Shown one piece after another: positions 11,451 through 21,447 of a stretch of 64,000 nt of DNA. The notes beneath the pieces are model-generated. The model was given only the letters and a program-made list of their open reading frames with translations. It did no database searches and was not told the DNA's origin. The number at the start of each line of letters is the position of its first letter. The stretch's first letter is position 1. The DNA comes from Nematostella vectensis (Eukaryota; Cnidaria; Anthozoa; Actiniaria; Edwardsiidae). The translations under genes and the position numbers were made by a program. The DNA lies in assembly GCF_932526225.1 (NCBI RefSeq), contig NC_064046.1:6497306-6561305 (forward strand), given 5' to 3'.

Positions 11451-13670
11451 CTGAAATCAGATATCTTTGAAAAACTGTGTCAAGTTCTCTTTCCCATCGT
11501 TTCTATAATCTTTTGCAACACAGCAGAAAACGGGTCACTTAGAAATAAACACTTTTTGCTACATTGTTTAGCTTATTTATAAACTAGTATTTGCAGGGGT
11601 TTTCCCTGAGATATAAAGAATAAACATAACCTAAGGACCGTAAACAATGGCTCCGGTTTCAGCAGCCCAACAGTGGCGTGTTTGCTCTCTCACCAGGTGT
11701 GTCAAGGGCCGGAAGTGACGAAAGCAGACGTCACGCTACGATCAGAAGACGTCTGGTATTTAGGAAGTTACAAAATCTGCCTTACCCACACCGTGTGGCT
11801 GAGCTTTTATCACTTTAGGCTTCCGGGGTGTTTATAATTAGGCGGTCTTGAAACTCTCCTGCAAGGCTGTAAAGACGTTTTGTTTAACTTTATTTGAGTA
11901 TTTAAAAATGGGGAACCAAAACAATGCAGAACCAAACTGATTTTAGTTTTCCATTTGAATCCTCATTACACAACAGACCAGCATCATCCCATAGGGTCCA
12001 GAGAGCATAACTGATTACTTAAATCATTTTTTATCGAAAAATGGGAGCTTTATCTGTCATACAACCCAAATGGTCGAAGACACAGCGTACTTTGCGAGAC
12101 CATTGGGAGCGTCCGCAAAGTACACTGGATCTTCGAGCATGCGCAACCCACAGCGGTGTTTTAATACGCAAATTAGCCAAGTAACGCAAGTGTATGTAAC
12201 ATGTTTATTTCAGACTCTTCCCTTTTCTCTCATAATCCATCCAGCGTCCAATTTGAACCATAACTAAAAAGGCAGACTCGAATGAAAATTCTGGGTGAAA
12301 AGAAATAGTTTGCCTCTCAGGTTGAGATTCAAAAGCAATCAGAAATTCAAGACTACTGTCGAAATTTCACTTGATTCGCCTACTTGCTCGAGGCATTTAC
12401 AACCTTGGTTGAGCCAATTGAGAATTTGTAACACTTTGATACTTGTAGTACCCATAATAACCTCTTTATTTTGCTCGAAAATCCTCAAGATTTCATAGAC
12501 CAATATTTAACAAGGTTTACGTTACCAATGCCCCTAGGGAGCCCTTCTTTTTTTGCAGGAGGAGGAATACCATATGTTTAATATGGAATATTTTTCTTTT
12601 TGTTTTTCGCCAAAGAAAACACACACACAATTATAACTTGTATATTGGAAGTGTTACGTACTAGTGTAGAATGGAAGGGAAAAAGAGGGAGAGAGAGTTC
12701 TCAAAAACTGCGATCGCGATATAAACGCGTTCAGCTATCGCTGCCTGCAAAAAGAGCTCTTGTATCTAACTTAATTTTGTTTTGTGACGTCATCATTTAT
12801 AGTTTAGCGCTAGACACTAGAGATATACACGAAAATACCTATTTGCTGATAACAGTGTTTTGGTCTATTTATGCATTTTATCCCCTTAAGATTAATGTAT
12901 CACGTCATACTTTTGGGTGAAATGTCAGACTTCATCAAGATGACCGTTAAAAAGCATCTTTTATAAACTTTTCCCTTTCATTGGATAGTGTTAATGATCT
13001 TGTTTCGAGTAAACCTTTGTTATTTCTCAACATATAAACAATTTTCCTCATATCATTTAGGATTTTCTCAGAAAAGAATAATATCAATACTTCTTATCAT
13101 TTTTGGAACTAAGTTTCGAAGCATTTTGAACATTTTGAATAAGTGATCAAGATTATTTCAGTCCCTAGTAAAAGAGGCTTAAAGTAATTTGATTTCTTAT
13201 ATAATGCTAATTTCCTCTTCATGCCAAGGATTTGCATTCGGATGTTGCGCAGACTTCAAAGATCAGGGGCTTTCAAAAGATATACATAATATCTATAGAT
13301 AAGAAGCAAATTTACGAAACATTAATTTCTCATTTTTGTAGAATAAAATTAAATTGCTCCATCTGTATATATTTCTTTGTTTGGGGTCAGTAGCTGGCCT
13401 GGCTAAAATAGGCGACAGTTTAGCCAGGCCTTTAGTGCAGAGCTCCGTAGAGAAAAGCCAGAAGGCTTTTATAGAGTTTAAGATTGGTCGAAAACACATC
13501 ATTGAAGTAAACACAGTATATTTATTAGCCTTTTGTTATAGCGAAACGAAAAACAAGGGAGGATTAGATAGGTTTTTGAAGTGATGAATTTTGAAAATTT
13601 GTTGTTGTTCGCGCGCGCACCTGAATGACGCCATTTCCAATGAGCGCGCGCACGTTGTTTTGAATGTTAT
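11451..13670. other. Gene-free stretch with one short perfect hairpin
   Basis: No exon recognised. At 13396-13430 GGCCTGGCTAAA and its exact inverse flank an 11-nt spacer, a 12-bp hairpin of unknown meaning. A GCGCGCGC-flanked GACGCCATTTCC segment at 13600-13664 recurs at 15258-15316, so it is a short dispersed repeat. Confidence 0.4.
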
Positions 13671-13904
13671 TAGAGAGCTTAAGCTTAAGCTTAAGTCAAC
13701 ACGAACGGCATCAAAAACGGCGCGCGCTCTGACGAATTTTTGGAAAAAACGGCGTTGACGTCCGTGACCGCGCGCGTAGAACGTAAAAATAGGGAAAATG
13801 CCGTTCTAGATTTCCTGTCACGGACGTCAACGCCGTTTTCCAGCAATTCGTGAGCGCGCGCGCCGTTTTTGATGCCGTTCGTGTTGACTTGCTTAAGCTC
13901 TCTA
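13671..13904. mobile_element. Hairpin (foldback) MITE with TA target site
   Basis: Two arms of about 95-100 bp are near-perfect inverses: left TAGAGAGCTTAAGC.., right ..GCTTAAGCTCTCTA. The arms share CAACACGAACGGCATC and CGGCGTTGACGTCCGTGAC, and the spacer is very short. TA at each border fits a Tc1/mariner-type non-autonomous element. The left arm has extra AAGCTT repeats. Transcripts would fold into a long double-stranded stem. Confidence 0.8.
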
Positions 13905-14170
13905 ATTTTTTAGGGGGGGGGCGGCTGACACCCTGTCCATGAGCACTTGCGCGTGGTTTTCTAAGTTAGCAGCAAAAAACGCGCGAAATTCGCGGGAAAA
14001 ATCCGTCCAAATGCATCGAAGAAAATGTCAAATTATCCTTATGTGTAAAACAAGTAAAATGAGACCTAAGGAATTAAAGTCGGAATCACAAGCTAGCTCA
14101 TGTTTGTGTTTTTTTCATACATTATGTAATAATGGTGAGTAGATTTTTGTTATGAGTTTTGAGGTGCAAA

Positions 14171-14614
14171 CTAAGACTCCGAAACATTGCCCCGCCGTCT
14201 TGTTTGTTTACATTGTTGTGAATTTAAAAGAACATTTATTTGAAGATGGATAATGATTTTGTAGTAGTTACAGTTGATTTCTTGATTTGCTCGCTGTCTC
14301 TGTTCACTGTCTTCTCGTTCTTTTTGCGCATATTGTATGGCAGCCTGAAGTTTTGCGTTAGCGGAATCTGCGTCCTCTAACTCCTTCTCTACGCTTTCGC
14401 CCCATTGTCCTATTTCTTTCTCGCTCTCGCCCTTCGCGAATTTCTTTTCTTCTAGCTGCTCTTTGGTATCACTCACCGCATTAATCCCGTTCGTGATAGA
14501 GTTGTAATGTCGCTCCAAGGCTTGTTTATCCTTTGTCAGGACATCGTTTGTTTTCAGCACTCGAAATCTCAACGTTTTAAGCTTCGCTTCTAACTCCTTA
14601 GTTAGCTTCTCCAT
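14171..14614 (-). CDS. Coiled-coil protein encoded inside the TRIM-like element
   Basis: 147 residues from an ATG preceded by GTCAAG. Residues 1-115 are charged and heptad-like (Glu/Lys/Gln-rich, e.g. KLTKELEAKLKTLRF, EKEIGQWGESVEKELEDA), strongly suggesting one long coiled coil. The last 35 residues come from the terminal repeat and are not coiled-coil. No Gag zinc knuckle, protease or known domain is visible. It could be a host gene fragment captured by the element or a degenerate gag. The product is unknown and expression uncertain. Confidence 0.45.
   Translation of the reverse strand: MEKLTKELEAKLKTLRFRVLKTNDVLTKDKQALERHYNSITNGINAVSDTKEQLEEKKFAKGESEKEIGQWGESVEKELEDADSANAKLQAAIQYAQKEREDSEQRQRANQEINCNYYKIIIHLQINVLLNSQQCKQTRRRGNVSES
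14214..14306 (-). repeat. 3' terminal repeat of the TRIM-like element
   Basis: 93 bp, identical by eye to 14687-14779. It overlaps the C-terminal codons and stop of the coiled-coil ORF and contains an AATAAA. Confidence 0.65.
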
Positions 14615-14663
14615 CTTGACAAATCTGTTCTTATCCGCTAGGTTCTTGCTGTTTAAGCCGTGT

Positions 14664-14681
14664 GTCCCTTCGTGGTCGCCA
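14664..14681 (-). other. Primer-binding site, tRNA-Arg type
   Basis: TGGCGACCACGAAGGGAC on the minus strand. From memory it is the exact complement of the 3' end (with CCA) of animal tRNA-Arg(UCG). Its position just inside a terminal repeat is the canonical layout for reverse-transcription priming. Confidence 0.65.
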
Positions 14682-14686
14682 CTTTG

Positions 14687-14779
14687 TGTTGTGAATTTAA
14701 AAGAACATTTATTTGAAGATGGATAATGATTTTGTAGTAGTTACAGTTGATTTCTTGATTTGCTCGCTGTCTCTGTTCA
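14687..14779 (-). repeat. 5' terminal repeat of the TRIM-like element
   Basis: 93 bp, ends CA, followed after CAAAG by the primer-binding site. Confidence 0.65.
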
Positions 14780-15699
14780 CTGTCTTCTCGTTCTATCGTT
14801 CTGTCGTACCAGCGTGTTTTATACCGTTTTATCAGGAAAAGGCTAGGGGTCTATTTACACAGCTGCAACAAGTATCTATTGTGATCAACTAATCTCTTAA
14901 TTAAAAATAGTTTAGATAATTAGATCTCAGGAATAATTTACATAATCACGATTGCTCAATCTCCGACAACATTTTTGTAAGACAAATATTTCGTGGGACT
15001 CTCTATTCTAATACTTTAGCTAGTTCGATTCTTCAGGCCTTTAGTAAATTATTAATCGGGGTCTACCTCTAAACTAGTTGCACGAAGGCTGTCTTAGCTT
15101 TTGATTGACTAAAATAACATATCAAGCACAGATTTGATGAGGATTTGCCAGAAGAATAATTAGACTACAACTAAGCCTTGAGGTCTAGAAATATTTTTCC
15201 AACTTTGGCTAAAAAATGTGGTTATTATCGTAGGTGTATTTTATTTTTCAAACTGTCTGCGCGCGCTTCACGGGCAATAAAAAATGACGCCATTCCCGGC
15301 GCGCGCGCACGCTATTTTTTAAATATTCGTTATTTTGTAGTCCTTTTTAGCTGTAGGAAACAAATTTCTCGTAACCATCAGTGCAATCTTTACCAAGAAA
15401 AATGAAAATACAGTATAAAAGGCATAGGTATTGTAATTAAATCGTTAAATCGTCCGGGATTGAGTAATGAAAGCCCGTGTGAGAAGGCCGTGGATTTGAA
15501 AGGCAAAGAAAACATCTCTTTTCAAATTTAAATCTTGAATTTTAATTGTCAAGGCATTCGGCGATAATCAAGCTAGTTTCTTCCCATTTCTATTCCATCT
15601 TGCTCTTACGGCCTTCATGACTATGATCATCTGCGCTCCATCAAGACGCGCGACGGTTGATGATATGCTTTGACGAAGTGCATCATGGGAAGGGTGTCT
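14780..15699. other. Gene-free stretch
   Basis: No exon recognised. Contains the second copy of the short GCGCGCGC/GACGCCATTCCC repeat (15258-15316). Confidence 0.4.
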
Positions 15700-16935
15700 T
15701 ACCCCATGGTCCGCAACAATACCGGCGGCAATTTACAACAGGTAAATGGGAGTACGGTGGAGAGCCATTAGAATGTGTAGACGAATACACATATCAAGGT
15801 CTGAAGTTTCATTTCTCGTGAAATTTTAAAAGTACCCTAAAAAGTCTATACAACAAAGCCACACGTGTATACCACTGTATTTTAAACCGTCTGTCAAATG
15901 TTGAAAATGTGTCAATACAAGTACTGTTGAAATTGTTTTCGTCACTCGTTGTACCAGTATTACTGTACGGTTGTGAAATTTGGGGTACATGTCTTTTAGG
16001 AAGGGCTTCATCGTATGAAATTTTTTAGACTAAATTTTTCAAAGTATCCAATGATTTCTAAAAACTACAACTGAAGTTTTTCAAGCGTATACTAGGAGTC
16101 CACTCAAAAACTACAAATTTAACAATATATGGAGAACTGGGAAAAGCCCCACTAATAGTACAAATTTCTTTCCTGGTGGCAAAATATTGGTGCCGAATAA
16201 AAAGTAGGATATATGAAAACACCTTAGTGGGGGAAACGGCGAAGATCAGCCTTTCTTCAACATCTAATGTCCCTGTAAGGTTTATCTATTCCCTATTTGC
16301 TTGGTGTGATTTAAAGACACTACAGGAAATAGATATTGAAGGCCAACAAATTCATACCCTAGGAAAATATATTAAGAAAGTACTATATAAAAGTTATGCA
16401 ACATTTTGGAAAACCCTGGCACAGTTAAATCAAAATATTGGAAAGCTACGCACTTATTGCAAGATCAAGACAAATTTTAAACTGGAAAAATATTTATCAG
16501 AAGCTAATGTTAGACACCGACAATCTATGACTAGATTGCGTGTCTCGGCACACAAACTAGCAATTGAAACAGGCCGCTATAAAAATTTACCTTATGAATT
16601 AAGGATTTGTGTAAAATGTGAAAAAAATAAGGTTGGGGATGAGTACCATACCTTAATGGAATGCGACTATGTCAATGATATACGTCGAGTATTTTTTAAT
16701 GATCTATTTGCAATCAATAACTCTTTCAAAATGTTAAGGCCAAAATACCTTTTTTTGTATATTATGAGCTTAACAGATGACTCCATTACGAGCCTAGTCC
16801 TGAAATTTTGTGATGATGTAATTAAATATTATGAATAGAGGATAGGCATATAGGCCAACCTACTTTGAATATTATCTTAATATACTTGTATTGGTATTTA
16901 TTGGAATAAAGTTATTATTATTCAAACGAGCGCGC
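15700..16935 (+). mobile_element. 5'-truncated, frameshifted LINE
   Basis: Translated pieces match the C-terminal end of a non-LTR reverse transcriptase: YNKATRVYH.. and LVVPVLLYGCEIWG (15850-15990), then after frameshifts an intact 220-codon stretch (16176-16838). That stretch has the RHRQSMTRLRVSAH motif and a C-x2-C..H..C knuckle (CVKCEKNKVGDEYHTLMEC) typical of LINE C-termini. The catalytic palm is missing. The 3' end is AT-rich with ATT repeats at about 16910-16925. Non-functional. Confidence 0.8.
16176..16838 (+). pseudogene. LINE ORF2 C-terminal fragment
   Basis: The longest open part of the LINE above, 220 codons. The ATG is internal to the original protein, so this is a remnant and not a gene. 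The zinc-knuckle-like C..C..H..C at residues about 147-168 is preserved. Confidence 0.75.
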
Positions 16936-17307
16936 GCTGTGTTTGCATTCTTAATGACAATTTTTGCTCTTTTTTTTTGTATTGTAGAGAATTGACTTCG
17001 AACACTTTCCCGAATATGTCTGATAGTTCTTTAACAATCTCTTGTACTTTACAGATGTCGTAGTTTGTCGTACGGCTTATACTTTTTGCTTTGTTTTCTT
17101 CTGGCAGTTTTAGAGGTCTTCACTCAATGAAGTCTAGCTTTGAATGGCGACGACCTGCGGGAGAGCTATCCCTTTTATAGCGCCCGTGATCGTGTTTAAC
17201 CATGTTTATTGCATTATTTTAACCCTATTTTAAGTTATACTTACTAAAGCACTTAACTGAACGTATTTATTTAAGCTTATTATAAGTATAAACCTTACCT
17301 AACTAGT

Positions 17308-17352
17308 AATCTCTACAAGCCTGTTTCGTGGTTGCCCACTCATCAGGAGATT
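17308..17352 (-). ncRNA. Hammerhead ribozyme, single copy (Penelope type)
   Basis: Minus strand: stem I AATCTC/GAGATT (6 bp), core CTGATGA, stem II GTGG-GCAA-CCAC, GAAA, stem III ACAGGCTTGT, A at the cleavage site. It differs from the 3-kb pair in stem I and stem III but has the same core. It is probably the remnant end of another Penelope-like insertion. Confidence 0.8.
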
Positions 17353-17543
17353 TATTAAGAATATATTACTACCATCACTTATATACTATCTATGTATAAA
17401 ATTAACATAAAAATAGGGCGCGAAATTTGAATGGCTGTTATGATGAAATTGAATAGTTCAGCTGTTGCATAGCAAGGCTCTGTTCCTGTGGCGGCACGAA
17501 GATACTAGCTCGTTACGCTTGTTTAAAGTTGATAGCTTGGGTT

Positions 17544-17856
17544 CCTCGATCAACTTTACTCGTTTTGGATCCCATTCGGATTCAAAATTGCGGGCGCTGG
17601 AGAAAGCGGGAAATCTAAAAGAGACGTCTTAAAAAGGTGGCAACGCAGCCTAGAGATGCCTGGGGCGAGGCTACTGCCTGCTTATCTGCAGTTTGTAGCT
17701 TTTATGCAAATACTATACATGTGGAAGCTAGGCCGCGTGTAGTCTAGTACTAAGAATAGCGCAACGCAACAATCCATAGAAGAAGAAAACATATAACAAA
17801 AATATGGAAAAGCTTGAAGTAACGACTTTCATCACTTATTCTAGTAAAATCTAACA
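17544..17856. repeat. 313-bp direct repeat, copy 1
   Basis: Near-identical to 18555-18867. Starts CCTCGATCAACTTTACTCG and ends ATCTAACA. Copies are 1011 bp apart. They could be the terminal repeats of a degenerate LTR element (right end ..CA) or a tandem duplication; no target duplication was found. Short ORFs within are shared by both copies and show no family. Confidence 0.8.
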
Positions 17857-17943
17857 TCTAGGTTATCCCAACCCGCGCATTAATGGGGAGGACAATAACC
17901 AGGATCCCAGGCCTGTAATACGGTTACGCCACGCACAGCTCGC

Positions 17944-18086
17944 CGAGATTGTGGACTAATAATAAAATATCTTTTTAAATTGGCTGGTGGCTAGGAGCCA
18001 ATGAAAACTTACCTAAGATGTTTTCGCGCAAAAAAAAACTTTTCAAGTTATTTCGTGCTTTCCTTAGGTACAAAATGTAGTTTGGG
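17944..18086. repeat. Dispersed repeat shared with 42310-42445
   Basis: Starts CTAATAATAAAATA, contains TTGGCTGGTGGCTAGGAGCC and ends near AAAATGTAGTTTGG. The second copy lies inside a hAT-like element in KARS intron 9. Confidence 0.75.
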
Positions 18087-18108
18087 CATCACACTTTACA
18101 CTTTACAC

Positions 18109-18131
18109 CTAACCCTAACCCTAACCCTAAG
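18109..18131. repeat. Short interstitial telomere-like repeat
   Basis: About three and a half CCCTAA units. Too short for a telomere; an internal tract only. Confidence 0.7.
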
Positions 18132-18554
18132 GTGAGCTCCCTATGTACATAGCCACACGCTGAGGCTTGATATTCCCCTTCATGGTGGAGCCCGAGGCGC
18201 CGTAAAGACACAAGAAGAAGTAAGCAAAATATTTAAAGGGTTATTGGCATTTAATAATTAGCATACCTGTCCACGGTTATGCCCTTTTTGACTTATTTTG
18301 CCACCACGTTCTTTCTGCATTTTCATTGTGCTTTTTATGCATTTTTAAGGGTTTTGTCTATCTATTTATCCCAGCTGTTACTAACATTAGAGAAATACTT
18401 TTCAGACGCAATTCTAAAAGAAAGGAATGGCTGCTGGTAGCCTGTTGATATAATTTGAAACTTCTCGGGTATTTGTTGATTTTTAATTCTTGCTTCTCAT
18501 CTTCTTATGCAAGACAAGAATTTGCCCCGTTTGAGTTTGAATATTGCAAAATTG

Positions 18555-18867
18555 CCTCGATCAACTTTACTCGTTTTGGATCCCATTCGGATTCAAAATT
18601 GCGGGCGCTGGAGAAAGCGGGAAATCTAAAAGAGACGTCTTAAAAAGGTGGCAACGCAGCCTAGAGATGCCTGGGGCGAGGCTACTGCCTGCTTATCTGC
18701 AGTTTGTAGCTTTTATGCAAATACTATACATGTGGAAGCTAGGCCGCGTGTAGTCTAGTACTAAGAATAGCGCAACGCAACAATCCATAGAAGAAGAAAA
18801 CATATAACAAAAATATGGAAAAGCTTGAAGTAACGACTTTCATCACTTATTCTAGTAAAATCTAACA
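18555..18867. repeat. 313-bp direct repeat, copy 2
   Basis: Second copy of the 17544-17856 repeat. The 698 bp between them holds another dispersed repeat and a short telomere-like tract. Confidence 0.8.
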
Positions 18868-19379
18868 AACATTACCCCTAGTACAATAAAGCTGTTCTTT
18901 TAAGGGTATTAGAATTTACCCCAAAAACGTTTGTAGTGTTTTTGTTGTTGTAACGATCGCTAACTCTAGATCCTTTTGTAAGGAAGCAAAGACTGGCAGA
19001 AAAAATCGCCACATCCTTCGGGAAAAAGAATCGAGCAGCAAGCCTGTCCTGGAAAAAAAATCGAGCAAAAAATTAGCCACTTCTCCCGTCAAATATCAAA
19101 TGGTCCGTCTCTAACTAATATAGGATCTTTGTGTTGTTGTTGTTTCCATGTTTTGTTGTTGTTCTGTCTGTGGTGTCATGTTGCATTCATTTTTTCTATG
19201 AGATGATGATGGAGTGTTCATAATGACCAGTGTCTTTACTTCTGCTCATTATGTGCTGCAAGCTAATTCCATTTTTGCTCTGATAATACACGCGTTCTCC
19301 CAAGGCGACATTTCAAAGATATAATAGAAAAGCCTGCATGTCGTACAAGATAGCATACATTACTAAAATGCTTATCGGG
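18868..19379. other. Gene-free stretch next to the GPCR remnant
   Basis: No intact exon. The part from about 19240 may contain decayed C-terminal GPCR sequence on the minus strand. Confidence 0.35.
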
Positions 19380-20004
19380 TAATAGCATAGAAAAGACGCC
19401 ACAGTCTTACAATAGACAAAGTCACTGTGAGTCTTCTTGTGTTTGGAGATGCTCTCTTTGGCTGGGGAAGGATTTATTTGATCTGACATTGATCCAGATG
19501 GCTAAATAACAGTACATGGTCACAACAACACCAATACAACAAATTGCACATTTTTCGTCGTTAATATAAAACACGGGTTTGGTGTATTTTTTTTTTATTA
19601 TTATTAGTGAATGTAGGTTTGCGAAAAGAGACACTATCCAAGGATTGGCAATCCATAAAATGTAGTGTTTGTTTTGCAGTAAGCGATGCTTAAATGGAGA
19701 AAAAATTGCGTAAACTCTATATCAGCTGCAATTGCCGTGAAAGAATATAGCGACCCATCTACGGCAATAAAGTTCAGCAAAAAAGATGTTTTTTTACCAT
19801 ATCATCGCTAAAGATGTTCGACTTTTTAGAAGGTTCCACTGCAGATGTCAAGCCAACCATCAGATCAGCCACTGTGAGGTTGACAAGACGGTAGCGTGAC
19901 TTCTTAATGCGAAATGTCTTGCTCAGGAATACGGCAAGTGCTAGTGAGTTAACAATCACAACGAGAGTTGCCTCAACTAGCTGAGCAGGTGCGATCATCA
20001 ACAA
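19380..20004 (-). pseudogene. Rhodopsin-class GPCR remnant (TM1 to about TM5/6)
   Basis: Minus-strand pieces in consistent order. Residues 1-76 (20004-19774) give TM1 with an NSLALAVFL core and TM2 with NLTVADLMVG, the conserved Asn and Leu-x-x-x-Asp positions. After a frameshift comes TM3 (SLYSFTAIAAD, then RVYAIFSPFKHR in another frame, a DRY-like site broken exactly after the Asp). TM4 (YILWIA..PWIVSLF) and TM5 (CIGVVVTMYCYLAIWI) with a polar third loop follow. At least two frameshifts and a stop disable it. The ligand class cannot be told. A LINE fragment abuts its N-terminal side. Confidence 0.6.
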
Positions 20005-20012
20005 AGATCATC

Positions 20013-20466
20013 CCCATCCTCGAGTAAGGTTCGGTGGCAAAGTCTCCATATACCAAGAGGGATATTAGCACGCTGACGCTGGAATCTGTCCAGCAGAAAG
20101 CCGCACGCTTTACTACAACAGGGGATTATCAAAGATCAAGTAGCGTCACTCAAATGATTAAAGTGCTAGGCTGGCAGTCACTCCAACATCGAAGAATAGT
20201 TAGTGACCTCGCACTTTTTTATAAGATAAACTCCGGCCTTGTCAAAATTGATTTTCCACCTGATATTCCACCTAAGCCTGTTGCCTACATCACAATAGCC
20301 AGTGCCTGTAATACCAATTTTCACTCCCGGCTAAAATTAATACTTTTCAATTCTCCTTCCACTCGCGCACTATTCCCATCTGGAATGCTCTACCACAGGC
20401 AATTTTTTTCCTGTCTACCATCTGTAGCCAACTTTGTGGCGGCCTTACCTAGTGAGCTAATCCGAT
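20013..20466 (+). mobile_element. LINE 3' fragment
   Basis: Encodes the end of a non-LTR reverse transcriptase: ESVQQKAARFTTTGDYQR, LGWQSLQHRRIVSDLALFYK and a LPSELIR-like terminus, with one small frameshift near the left end. 5'-truncated and inserted against the GPCR remnant. No catalytic residues are left. Confidence 0.75.
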
Positions 20467-21447
20467 GATGGTCTTTATTCGTGTTTGTTGTTTGCTTGTC
20501 ATTACATGTCACGTTAAGTATGCGCATCGCGAGTATTTTTCTTGTATTATCATTGTTTTGTTGTGGTCGCCCTGTTATCTTTCTCACGCGTCAGCCTCCG
20601 TACATTGCCGGATTAGCTCGCTAGAGGCAATTAAGTTATTTAAAGTTAAAGTTTGAATCCACTTCAAACCAAGTGTTGTTTGGCATCCTCTAATTTTTTT
20701 TCTCCGATGAATAATGCTCTAAACGCGCAGCTACTTTCTTTTGACAATGGTCTACAACATACTTTTTCAACCCTGTGTTGATTCTGTTCCCTGAATCCTT
20801 TAATCCAGTTGTAACAACCAGACATAATGTGGGATAGTTTAAGCCTCTTTCAACTCTTTGCGGTGAAATATTTTCCTAAGGCCATCTGAATTTTTTTCTT
20901 CTTCTTTACAAATTCACAAGTTTTAGTTAATGATTACATGTTTACAATGATTACGGTGGTCGTCAGCGATGCCTACTTTTTTTACTTATTACACTCGAAT
21001 TTTATCAAATAATTATCAAGTCGAGCAGGAAAAAGGTTATTGTTTTTTGATATAGAGAAACTTTTAACTGTTTTTGCCTTTATGTGGCCTTCCATATTTT
21101 TCTGTATTTATTTCTTTTTTATTGGAGGGGGTACGACCTACCACCACTGGTAAAGAAAAGAAAGTTCTATAACTCAGAAAAAAAATTGTTTGTTTTGTAA
21201 AACTTTATGTTGCAGCCTTTTCCCGACGATTTATCTTTGTCTTTTATTGATTTCTATGCCCAACGAGGGGCAGGTGTACTCGTATGTAATCATCGCGGAG
21301 GGGTATTATGGGGGATAAAGGTGGGTTGAGAACCTGCTGAAGGGGGTACTATTTTATCAAGTATTAGAATGAAGACTGATTTATTAAAAAAATGTACTGC
21401 TTGCGCTGCATATCATTCTAAAAATAATATTTATTTTTTCTCTACAG
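20467..21447. other. Upstream intron of the laminin-G gene
   Basis: No exon found. The pyrimidine-rich end (TTTTTTCTCTACAG, ending at 21447) is a good splice acceptor for the exon that follows. Confidence 0.5.

Larger units (their letters stand above)
14214..14779 (-). mobile_element. Miniature LTR element (TRIM-like)
   Basis: Read on the minus strand: a 93-bp terminal repeat (14687-14779), a 5-nt spacer, an 18-nt primer-binding site, about 380 bp of interior with a coiled-coil ORF, a purine-rich tract and a second identical 93-bp terminal repeat (14214-14306). Each repeat begins TGAAC and ends CACAACA, fitting TG..CA. No reverse transcriptase or integrase is present. The outer flank of the 14687-14779 copy repeats 15 bp of the purine-rich tract, so this may be one unit cut from a tandem array. 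No clean target duplication was found. Confidence 0.55.

Noticed and set aside
14660..14683. Fragment of a tRNA-Arg gene on the + strand
   Set aside because: Only the 3' arm including CCA is present. CCA is not encoded in animal tRNA genes, and the position next to a terminal repeat fits a primer-binding site better.
18109..18131. Telomere end
   Set aside because: Only about three and a half CCCTAA units with ordinary sequence on both sides.
18544..18753. 69-codon frame, also present in the first direct repeat
   Set aside because: Lies wholly inside the 313-bp repeat, no family features, no splice context.
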